DNA of 64,000 nucleotides from CBDCIS01 sp965217565 (GTDB taxonomy: Bacteria; Chloroflexota; Dehalococcoidia; Lucifugimonadales; CATOSD01). A program made the translations under genes and the position numbers. Positions 1 through 6,571 of the stretch are shown in pieces (positions within the stretch are counted from its first letter, which is position 1; every line of letters starts with the position of its first letter). The notes below the pieces were generated by a model. That model worked only from the letters and a program-made list of their open reading frames with translations, had not been told where the DNA came from and made no database searches. The stretch lies in the NCBI GenBank assembly GCA_965217565.1, contig CBDCIS010000003.1, forward strand, positions 310,001 to 374,000, given 5' to 3'.

Positions 1-62
1 CTAAGATAAGGCGTGACAGCAAGGCCGCCCACGCTCTGAACCCAAGCGCGAGGAGAACCGCG

Positions 63-1253
63 ATGAAACTCCACATCAAAAATTTCCGCTCGATCAAAGA
101 ACTGGATATGGAGATTGCGCCCATCACCGTGCTATACGGCCACAATGGAACGGGCAAGTCTAGCATACTCTACGCGCCTCTCACCCTGAAGAACATCGTT
201 CTAAATCCCGATCCGGATGTTAGTGGATTCTTCGACTACAAGTTTGCCAGCTTGGGTGGTTTCAAAGAGGTCATCTTTGACCACAGCTCGGACCTCGAGA
301 TGGAATTGGGTGTATCGCTGAATCGCAACGGCGACAGTTGGCGCTACCACGTTGCCCTGAAAGGCAAATCCGTCTCATTCCGACTCAAGACTCCCGCTCT
401 TGGTGGAATAGAGTTTAGATTCCCGCCCGCCGATTCTCCCCAAGCCTATGGTTTGACTGATGAAGAAATTGCTGAAATCGAAAACCCTTTCTCCATAACT
501 TGGAATGGAGTAACTGTTGATGTCACAGTTCCTGAGCATTCGCGCCAGTCTGAACAAAAGATGCAGAGCCTGAGGGATACCCTGAACTACCCAATGAACA
601 CTCTGAAAAAGCTCAGTTTCGTTCCCCTGGCGAGAGGATTCTTCAGGCCGGTGTACTCCTTAAAATCGGTGTCGCCGATGGCTGTCACAGAGGCCGAGGT
701 AACGAGCCTGCTCGCTACCGACAAGCATCTCGAATACTCAGTGAGCAGATACATGGAGCAGATGCTTGGCAAAGATTTCCGTGTGCGAGGTCAGATAGGG
801 TCAGGAAGTTTCTCCCTCGACAGCATCGACAGGCGCAGCGGCGTTGGAGTGGAACTGGTAAACGAAGGGTTTGGCGTCAATCAGCTTGTGTACATGATGA
901 CCAAGGTTCTGCGTCAGGATACCGGCATCGTCTGCATCGAGGAGCCGGAAATCCATCTCCACCCCACGGCGATTCGACAACTTGCGCGAACGTTGGTCGA
1001 GATAGTTCGGAACAATGACAAGCGCCTTATCATCTCTACCCACAGCGAGCAGTTCGTTTTATCTTTGATGGCAATGGTAGTGGAAGGCGCATGTTCTCCG
1101 GATGATATTGCAGCTTACTTGGTTACAAAGGATGGCAAATCGACTCGCGTTGAGCGCCAGGAGGTGAATGACAAAGGGCAAATACAGGGAGGTCTGAGTA
1201 ATTTCATGGAGGGCGAGCTTGAGGACATGAAGACCTTTCTAGGAGTCGGCTGA
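63..1253 (+). CDS. AAA-family ATPase (OLD/RecF-like, single domain)
   Basis: A 396-residue ABC/SMC-type ATPase. The N-terminus has the usual 'IKNFRSIKELDMEI' start of RecF/OLD-like proteins. The Walker A motif GHNGTGKSS is at residues 26-34, the Walker B motif (VCIEEPEIHLHP) is near residue 290, and the switch-His segment IISTHSEQF is near residue 323. No nuclease domain is fused. The start ATG follows a GAGGAGA ribosome site. The stop codon abuts the TTG start of the next gene, so the two are probably translated together. By family it is a DNA- or nucleotide-responsive ATPase of the kind that partners a toxin or nuclease in defence or repair pairs. That role is inference; the ATPase assignment is secure. 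Confidence 0.85.
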   Translation: MKLHIKNFRSIKELDMEIAPITVLYGHNGTGKSSILYAPLTLKNIVLNPDPDVSGFFDYKFASLGGFKEVIFDHSSDLEMELGVSLNRNGDSWRYHVALKGKSVSFRLKTPALGGIEFRFPPADSPQAYGLTDEEIAEIENPFSITWNGVTVDVTVPEHSRQSEQKMQSLRDTLNYPMNTLKKLSFVPLARGFFRPVYSLKSVSPMAVTEAEVTSLLATDKHLEYSVSRYMEQMLGKDFRVRGQIGSGSFSLDSIDRRSGVGVELVNEGFGVNQLVYMMTKVLRQDTGIVCIEEPEIHLHPTAIRQLARTLVEIVRNNDKRLIISTHSEQFVLSLMAMVVEGACSPDDIAAYLVTKDGKSTRVERQEVNDKGQIQGGLSNFMEGELEDMKTFLGVG

Positions 1254-1718
1254 TTGGTTCTTAGGTTGCTGGTGATAAACGAGTGGCTCTTCCACGACCT
1301 TCAAGGCGATAACGGACCTAGGACGCAACTGGAATCGGCGCGATTCCTCGAGGAACTCAAACGCCGAAAGGACCGCTTGGTTGTGCCAACGGAAGGCCGC
1401 TGGATGGAAAAGGCAATGGGCCAAATGTCTCATAACGATCCGCGTCGAAGAACATTGAGTAAACTGTTACAGAGTGTTCTGAATAGTCAAGTCTTTTCTG
1501 AATGGCATGTGCTCCAAGGCCTAAGCGAAGTATCCAACGACCTAATCGCTATCACGCCACCGGAAGACCTGTATCTGGTTCAAGTGTATCTTTCCGCTGA
1601 AGCAGACCTGCTGGTCACTACCGACCAACCACTGCACGACGCACTGTCCCGTCGCCCGGAAGTCGAAATCTCCTTCAGAGACGAATTCCTTGCAGCTTAC
1701 CTTGACGACCGCTCGTGA
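1254..1718 (+). CDS. PIN-like putative ribonuclease partnered with the AAA ATPase
   Basis: A 154-residue protein starting with TTG directly after the ATPase stop codon, with no intergenic base. It begins with a hydrophobic strand and acidic residues (LLVINEWLFHDL). The C-terminal part EDLYLVQVYLSAEADLLVTTDQPL has the layout of the last acidic cluster of PIN-domain nucleases: a helix, a small strand, then TTD. The first PIN Asp appears to be replaced by Glu in INEW. I place it as PIN-like from pattern only. The tight coupling suggests an ATPase-effector pair. It could also be a non-catalytic partner. Confidence 0.55.
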   Translation: MVLRLLVINEWLFHDLQGDNGPRTQLESARFLEELKRRKDRLVVPTEGRWMEKAMGQMSHNDPRRRTLSKLLQSVLNSQVFSEWHVLQGLSEVSNDLIAITPPEDLYLVQVYLSAEADLLVTTDQPLHDALSRRPEVEISFRDEFLAAYLDDRS

Positions 1719-1768
1719 GGAGCGTGCCTTTGAGCGGCGTCCTGAAGTTTCAGCCCGAATTCAACGAT

Positions 1769-1799
1769 GTGTGACGGCTCCCTTTCATTGCGGTCACAC
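1769..1799. other. Stem-loop between the ATPase/PIN pair and the SDR genes
   Basis: GTGTGAC at 1769-1775 pairs with GTCACAC at 1793-1799 around a 17-base loop. There is no T-run, so it may be an operator or a weak terminator. It precedes the strong GAGGAGG ribosome site of the next gene. Confidence 0.3.
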
Positions 1800-1840
1800 G
1801 GGAGGCCCAAACAAGAAATCTCAAATATCGAGGAGGAAAC

Positions 1841-2644
1841 ATGCTGGAGAAACTCAGTCTCGACGGCAAGTCGATCGTGATTACCGGGGGCGGCACGGGC
1901 CTGGGCAGGGAGATGTCGCTGGCGATGGCACGCGCGGGCGCCGACCTCGCCATCGCGTCGCGCCGCTCCGGCCCCATCGACGAGGTAGCCGACAGGGTGA
2001 GGGAACTGGGCAGGCGCGCGATCGCAGTCCCCGCCGACGTCACGGACTCGTCCCAGGTCAACCGCCTGATCGAGCGCAGCCTGGAGGAGTTCGGCAAGAT
2101 CGACGTGCTGATGAACAACGCAGGCATCGTCCGTGGCCAGGGCGCGATTCCCATCTGGGACATCACCGACGAGGACTGGCGTATCGGCATGGACACCAAC
2201 ATAACAGGCTCCCTCTACTGCTCGCGCGCCGTTGCCAGGCACATGGTTGACAGGGGTGAGGGCAAGATAATCAACGTCTCCTCCGGGTTCGGGTTGCGCG
2301 GCGGACGCGACAACTACATGTACACCTGCGCGAAGGGCGCCGTCGTCCAACTCACCCGCACGCTGGCTACCAGCCTGGGCAGGTACGGCATCACCAGCAC
2401 GTGCATCGTTCCCGGCTTCATTCCAACAGAGGGAACCGCTGAGGATAGGATGAATCTGCCCGCGGGCAGGTTCATACCGCTTGGCAGGGTGGGCGACCCG
2501 TCCGAGATAGGGGCAATCGCGGTTTTCCTGGCATCGTCGGCGTCGGACTACATGAACGGCGAGATGTTCATGATCGACGGCGGCGCGCTAGCGGGCGGCT
2601 ACGCCCCAACCGGCTACGCCCCGGACATCCCCCTGGCAATCTGA
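1841..2644 (+). CDS. SDR-family oxidoreductase (catalytically complete)
   Basis: A 267-residue classical short-chain dehydrogenase/reductase using NAD(P)H. The nucleotide-binding TGGGTGLG is at residues 15-22, NNAG is near residue 91, the catalytic Ser lies in NVSSGFGLRG, and YTCAK supplies the Tyr-x3-Lys pair. The C-terminus reads MNGEMFMIDGGALAGGY, as in FabG/gluconate-dehydrogenase-like enzymes. The ATG follows GAGGAGG. The substrate cannot be read from sequence. A second SDR follows on the same strand, and the two probably form a transcription unit. Confidence 0.9.
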   Translation: MLEKLSLDGKSIVITGGGTGLGREMSLAMARAGADLAIASRRSGPIDEVADRVRELGRRAIAVPADVTDSSQVNRLIERSLEEFGKIDVLMNNAGIVRGQGAIPIWDITDEDWRIGMDTNITGSLYCSRAVARHMVDRGEGKIINVSSGFGLRGGRDNYMYTCAKGAVVQLTRTLATSLGRYGITSTCIVPGFIPTEGTAEDRMNLPAGRFIPLGRVGDPSEIGAIAVFLASSASDYMNGEMFMIDGGALAGGYAPTGYAPDIPLAI

Positions 2645-2716
2645 CCATCTGCCTTGCAGATACGCTGACATACTGACCAACTGAACCACTGACATACTAA
2701 CTTCAAGGAGACCAAC
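2645..2716. repeat. Short CTGAC-rich spacer with small hairpin
   Basis: The 72-bp spacer between the two SDR genes is built from imperfect copies of CTGACATACTGAC-like units and has a small ATCTGC/GCAGAT hairpin. It ends in the AAGGAG ribosome site of the next gene. Confidence 0.35.
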
Positions 2717-3475
2717 ATGCCCATTCCCGCAGAGTGGAACCTTACCGGAAAGACCGCCATCATCACCGCGGACAGGCGCGGCTGGACGCCCTTCCTGGCC
2801 GCTGCCCTCGCCGAGGCGGGCGCGGACGTCGTCGTGGCCGGCGCTGCCGGCTCGGACATGGCTGACGCGGCCTCGGCCGTCGAACGCCAGGGCAGGCGCG
2901 CGCTGACCGTCCCCACCGATGTGACCGATTCCGCCGCTGTCGCCTCGATGGTGGACACAACGCTATCGGAGTTCGGCAAGGTGGACATCCTGGTGAACAA
3001 CGCCCGCGTCGAGTTCGGCAAGCCCTTCGCCGAGGTGTCGGAGGACGAGTGGAAGAGCGTCATGGACTTTAACGTAAACTCGATGTTCATCTGCTGCCAG
3101 GCGGTAGGCAAGCACATGCTGGCGCAGGGCAGGGGCCGCATCATCAACATGAACTCGGGCCTCGCCCTTCGCGGACTGTGGAACTCGACGGCGGCTTGCG
3201 CCAGCCACGGCGCGATACACCAGCTAACGTCGGCGCTCGCCCTGGAGTGGGCGCGCGACAACATCAGGGTTAGCGGCATAGGCGCGGGCTGGATGACCAC
3301 CGACGAGCCCACCGAGGAGTCCCAGAACGATTCCCTCGCGCGCTACCTGCCGTCGCGCCGCCGCGGACATCCCACCGACCTGTGCGGCCTCCTGGTCTAT
3401 CTGGCCTCAGACGCCGACGACTTCGTAACGGGCCAGACCATCTTCATAGACGGCGGTGCGCTGGCGCACGGGTAG
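2717..3475 (+). CDS. SDR-like protein lacking the catalytic Tyr-Lys (probable pseudoenzyme)
   Basis: A 252-residue protein with clear overall SDR similarity: a central ILVNNARVEFGKPF strand and a C-terminal TGQTIFIDGGALAHG. The key motifs are altered. The glycine motif reads ITADRRGWTP instead of TGxxxGxG. Where the adjacent SDR has YTCAK, this one has AACASHG, so both the catalytic Tyr and Lys are absent. The reading frame is intact and well translated (AAGGAG site), so it is not simply decayed. It may be a regulatory or structural partner of the preceding SDR, for example in a hetero-oligomer; this is inference. Confidence 0.8.
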   Translation: MPIPAEWNLTGKTAIITADRRGWTPFLAAALAEAGADVVVAGAAGSDMADAASAVERQGRRALTVPTDVTDSAAVASMVDTTLSEFGKVDILVNNARVEFGKPFAEVSEDEWKSVMDFNVNSMFICCQAVGKHMLAQGRGRIINMNSGLALRGLWNSTAACASHGAIHQLTSALALEWARDNIRVSGIGAGWMTTDEPTEESQNDSLARYLPSRRRGHPTDLCGLLVYLASDADDFVTGQTIFIDGGALAHG

Positions 3476-3489
3476 AGAGTGGCTTTAGT

Positions 3490-3744
3490 TTGCACCTCAC
3501 CGTCAAAGTCCACCCTAGGGCCTCCCGCAACAGCGTCGAGATTGACGGCCATCGTGTGGTCGTGCGTGTTACGGCGCCGCCCGAGGGCGGCAAGGCCAAC
3601 GACGCGGTGGTGGCGTTGGTGGCCGAGCGGCTCGGCATCGCCAAGAGCAGGGTGCGTGTCGCGAAGGGGCACAGGTCGCGGAACAAGCGGCTGTGCCTTG
3701 AGGGCATGTCGGCTGAGGAGGCCATTGCCCGGCTGTCGAGTTAG
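3490..3744 (+). CDS. DUF167/YggU family protein
   Basis: An 84-residue small basic protein, with signature HLTVKVHPRASRNSVEID, PPEGGKANDAVVALVAERLG and VRVAKGHRSRNKRL. The longer upstream reading overlaps the SDR, so I choose the TTG at 3490 just after the SDR stop; GAGAG at 3475-3479 could serve as the ribosome site. Function is unknown in the family. It often lies beside yggT, as here, where the two genes converge and overlap by 4 bp at their stops. Confidence 0.8.
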   Translation: MHLTVKVHPRASRNSVEIDGHRVVVRVTAPPEGGKANDAVVALVAERLGIAKSRVRVAKGHRSRNKRLCLEGMSAEEAIARLSS

Positions 3745-4007
3745 CCGGCGGAAGCGAACAGCGATATGAGCACTCTTTGGATCAGACCGATAAGCAGAAT
3801 CGCCACTATTGGCGACAGGTCCAGCATACCCATGCGGGGCAAGAGACGTCGTATCGGCCCCAGAATCGGCTCCGTGATCTGGTTGAGGATTACGACAATC
3901 GGGTTCTCCGAAGACAGGTTGAGCCAGGAAATTATCACGCGGCCCAGAATCGCGATGTATAAGACCATTCCGAGCAGATTTATGAACTGTACCAGGTAAT
4001 CACTCAA
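3741..4007 (-). CDS. YggT family membrane protein
   Basis: An 88-residue protein with two hydrophobic segments (FINLLGMVLYIAILGRVIISW and LSPIVAILLIGLIQRVLISLF) joined by the conserved loop NQITEPILGPIRRLLP, the hallmark of YggT/Ycf19. The ATG overlaps the proC stop by 4 bp, so it is the second gene of a proC-yggT unit. The same arrangement is common in other bacteria. Its role may be in membrane or osmotic homeostasis or division, and is not established. Confidence 0.88.
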   Translation of the reverse strand: MSDYLVQFINLLGMVLYIAILGRVIISWLNLSSENPIVVILNQITEPILGPIRRLLPRMGMLDLSPIVAILLIGLIQRVLISLFASAG

Positions 4008-4846
4008 TTCTGCTTCCCCAGCGCCTTCGACTTCTCATATGCGGCTATGACGGCCTGGAACACGGACGCCCTGAAGCCGCCCTCTTCCAGCGCGAGAACC
4101 GCCTCGATGGTCGTCCCGCCCGGAGACGTTACCATATCCTTGAGGTCGGCCGGATGGCGGCCCGTCTCCTCCACCAACTTCGCGCTGCCCAGCACCGTCT
4201 GAAGCGACAGCGTACGGGCCATGTCGCGGGGCATCCCTAGATAGACCCCGGCGTCTATCAGCGCCTCGATGAACATGAAGACGTAGGCTGGCCCGCTCGC
4301 GCTCAGGGCCGTCGCCATGTCTATCAGCTTTTCGTCGGCCACCTGTAGCTGCGCGCCCAGCGTGGCCAGCACGTCGCGCGTCGCCGAGACCCTGTCCGCC
4401 AGCGTCTCCGGGGAGGCGGTCCAGACGCTCATTCCCGCGCCTATCTGCGCCGGCGTGTTGGGCATGACCCTGATGACGGAGGGATGGCTTAGTCCCGTGA
4501 CCAGCGTGCTCATGCTCGCTCCGGCGACTATGGAGACCACGGTCTGTTCCGGAGCCAGGCAGCCCCTCAGCTGCGGCAGCGCGTCGGGCAGGCTCTGGGG
4601 CTTGATTGCCAGGAACACCAGGCCCGCGCCCTCGATCGCCTGCGCGTTATCGGCGAACGCCTTCAGGCCGTGCTTCTGCTCCAGGTAGCCCCGCCGCGCA
4701 GCCACAGGCTCGCCCACCCTGACATTTTCCGGCGAGGCCAGGCGCGCCTCCAGCACGCCTCCGATGATGGCCTCGGCCATCACGCCTCCTCCCACGAATG
4801 AAATGGCTGTGTCCGCCGGTGTGCGGAGGGACGCATCCTCGGCCAT
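4004..4846 (-). CDS. proC: Pyrroline-5-carboxylate reductase
   Basis: A 280-residue enzyme that reduces 1-pyrroline-5-carboxylate to proline. The N-terminal Rossmann motif is ISFVGGGVMAEAIIGG. The C-terminal dimerisation helices read SASGPAYVFMFIEALIDAGVYLGMPRDMA and VTSPGGTTIEAVLALEEGGFRASV, the ProC signature. The start at 4846 is preceded by GAGGAGG. An upstream in-frame extension is a translation of a dispersed repeat and is not part of the protein. It overlaps yggT by 4 bp. Confidence 0.93.
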   Translation of the reverse strand: MAEDASLRTPADTAISFVGGGVMAEAIIGGVLEARLASPENVRVGEPVAARRGYLEQKHGLKAFADNAQAIEGAGLVFLAIKPQSLPDALPQLRGCLAPEQTVVSIVAGASMSTLVTGLSHPSVIRVMPNTPAQIGAGMSVWTASPETLADRVSATRDVLATLGAQLQVADEKLIDMATALSASGPAYVFMFIEALIDAGVYLGMPRDMARTLSLQTVLGSAKLVEETGRHPADLKDMVTSPGGTTIEAVLALEEGGFRASVFQAVIAAYEKSKALGKQN

Positions 4847-4862
4847 CAAGCTGCCTCCTCTA

Positions 4863-4944
4863 GTAGGGGCAGGTCTTGTGCCTGCCCTCTTTCCCATACC
4901 TGGGCGCCCACAAGGGAACACCCCTACCGACTAAACCGATACAG
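4863..4944. repeat. Half copy of the MITE1 repeat family
   Basis: It contains the hairpin GGGCAGG-TCTTGTG-CCTGCCC and ends in ACTAAACCGATACAG (4930-4944), the right terminal repeat of the family. The left end is missing. It sits immediately upstream of proC. Confidence 0.7.
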
Positions 4945-5010
4945 CATCGGAGGTTTGTGCCTCCGCCTCAGATTGGATAAAGGCCTTCTCAGGCTGGACA
5001 AAGGACTTTA

Positions 5011-6015
5011 CTACGTCAGCCTGCCTTCGCTGGTCAGCGACACGGCGACCCTTATGGCCTCCAGCATACTAATGTGGTCAGCGATGCCCTTGCCAGCGAT
5101 GTCGAACGCCGTGCCGTGGTCCACGGACGTCCTGATGAACGGCAGCCCTAGGTTGACGCTGACGCTCCTGGCCCAGTCGTGAACCTTGATAGGTATATGA
5201 CCCTGGTCGTGGTACATCGCCAGCGTCACGTCGTACTTGCCGTCGATAGCCTGGTTGAAGACGGTGTCGGCGGGCACCGGCCCGGTGGCATCGATGCCCA
5301 TGGCTCGCGCGTCCGCGACCGCGGGGGCTATCTGCTTCTTCTCCTCGTCGCCCAGCAGGCCGCCGTCGCTTGCGTGCGGGTTAAGCGCGGCGACGCCGAT
5401 TCTGGGCGCGTCGAAGCCCCACGTCCTGAAACTCGCGTCGGTCAGCTTCAGCTTCGCCAGCACGTTGGCCCTGGTAACGTAGTCGCACGCCACGCGCAGA
5501 GAGCGGTGCGTCGTCAGGTGAACCACTCGCAGCGTTCCCGCCATGAGCATGGTGGCGACCTCTTCGGCCCCGGTCTGGCTCTGGAAAATCTCCATGTGAC
5601 CAACGTCGGAATAGCCCGCGAGACTGCACGCCTCCTTGTTGATGGGCGCGGTGGCGATGGCCTGCACCTGGCCAGAACTCGCCAGCTCGCCCGCCCTGAG
5701 AATCCACTCCACCGTCGCCTTGCCCGACGCCGCGGAGAGTTCGCCGTACCTTACCTGGCTGTAGTCGAGATTCTCCAGGTCGAGCACGTCTATCTTGCCG
5801 TACTCGCCCTCGACCTCATCCAGCGAGTGTGCGACGCTGGCGGAGCCGGACGCGCCGACGAGGTCGAGGGCCACGCTCATTGCGGCGGCGCTGCCCACCA
5901 CGAAAGGGCGGGCTTTCTCGTACACCCACCTGTCCTGAAGCGCCCTCGCGGTGACCTCGGGGCCTATCCCGGCGGGGTCTCCCATCGTTATGGCAAGCAA
6001 AGGTCTGTGGGGCAT
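5011..6015 (-). CDS. pdxA: 4-hydroxythreonine-4-phosphate dehydrogenase family protein
   Basis: A 334-residue member of the PdxA family (metal- and NAD-dependent oxidative decarboxylation; pyridoxal phosphate synthesis). It begins LAITMGDPAGIGPEVTARAL and has the metal-ligand segments DVGHMEIFQSQTGA, ALNPHASDGGLLGDEE and AMYHDQGHIPIKV. The ATG follows GAGGAAC. PdxA paralogues acting on four-carbon acid phosphates look very similar, and no other pyridoxine gene is nearby, so the precise substrate is less sure than the family. Confidence 0.87.
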   Translation of the reverse strand: MPHRPLLAITMGDPAGIGPEVTARALQDRWVYEKARPFVVGSAAAMSVALDLVGASGSASVAHSLDEVEGEYGKIDVLDLENLDYSQVRYGELSAASGKATVEWILRAGELASSGQVQAIATAPINKEACSLAGYSDVGHMEIFQSQTGAEEVATMLMAGTLRVVHLTTHRSLRVACDYVTRANVLAKLKLTDASFRTWGFDAPRIGVAALNPHASDGGLLGDEEKKQIAPAVADARAMGIDATGPVPADTVFNQAIDGKYDVTLAMYHDQGHIPIKVHDWARSVSVNLGLPFIRTSVDHGTAFDIAGKGIADHISMLEAIRVAVSLTSEGRLT

Positions 6016-6141
6016 GTTGTTCCTCGTAAAGTCCGTCGAATGCCGGGCCCGCCGCGAGTCTCACCGTCTTGTGGCTTACGGCTTCATTATAACGATAACG
6101 CGCCCCAGCAACAATGACGAATAGCAAACCGCTGCGCGCCG

Positions 6142-6489
6142 CTAGTCCTCGGTCTGCGTGAGCGAGAAGGCGTTGCCCTCGGTGTCGGCTGCCGTGGCAA
6201 GCAGGATGCCCTCTCCGGGCCGGTCCGACGGTGCGGCTATGACCTTGCCGCCGCCGGCCTCTATCTCCGCGCAGGCGGCGTGGACGTCCGTGACGCGAAA
6301 GCCCAGCCCCGTGTTCCGCGGCTCGCTGTCGCCGCCTCCGTGCAGGGCGAGAACCCCGTCCCCGAACGTCAACTCGCTCCACCACTCCGACCGCGACCTC
6401 AGCGAAAGCCCCATCACTTCTCGGTAGAAGCGAATGGCCCTCTCCATTTCTTCGACCATCATCACGTAGTACATGGTATTGACGCGCAT
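6142..6489 (-). CDS. VOC (glyoxalase/bleomycin resistance) family protein
   Basis: A 115-residue single VOC module. It has the MYYVMMVEEMERAIRFYREVMG start and paired beta-alpha-beta-beta-beta units, including LGFRVTDVHAACAEIEAGGGKVI and the C-terminal DTEGNAFSLTQ. Families with this fold are metal-dependent lyases, dioxygenases or binding proteins; the substrate cannot be assigned. The ATG has GAGGAG nine bases upstream. A hairpin separates it from nrdJ, so it may be transcribed independently. Confidence 0.82.
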   Translation of the reverse strand: MRVNTMYYVMMVEEMERAIRFYREVMGLSLRSRSEWWSELTFGDGVLALHGGGDSEPRNTGLGFRVTDVHAACAEIEAGGGKVIAAPSDRPGEGILLATAADTEGNAFSLTQTED

Positions 6490-6513
6490 CGTTGTACACT
6501 CCTCGCAAGCAGG

Positions 6514-6540
6514 AAGGGACAGGCGCGAAACCTGTCCCTT
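6514..6540 (-). terminator. Hairpin downstream of nrdJ
   Basis: A perfect 10-bp stem, AAGGGACAGG with CCTGTCCCTT, around a 7-base loop, 32 bp past the nrdJ stop. There is no long T-run, so it could be a terminator or mRNA-end stabiliser. Confidence 0.5.
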
Positions 6541-6571
6541 CAGGCATGACGCGGGCGCCCCTACGCACCCG

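Noticed and set aside
4847..4921. N-terminal extension of ProC containing GTRPAPT
   Set aside because: This peptide is the translation of the MITE1 half copy; similar strings appear before other genes. The GAGGAGG site supports the shorter start.
5179..6117. 312-codon open frame opposite pdxA
   Set aside because: A shadow of pdxA with Arg/His-rich composition and no ribosome site.
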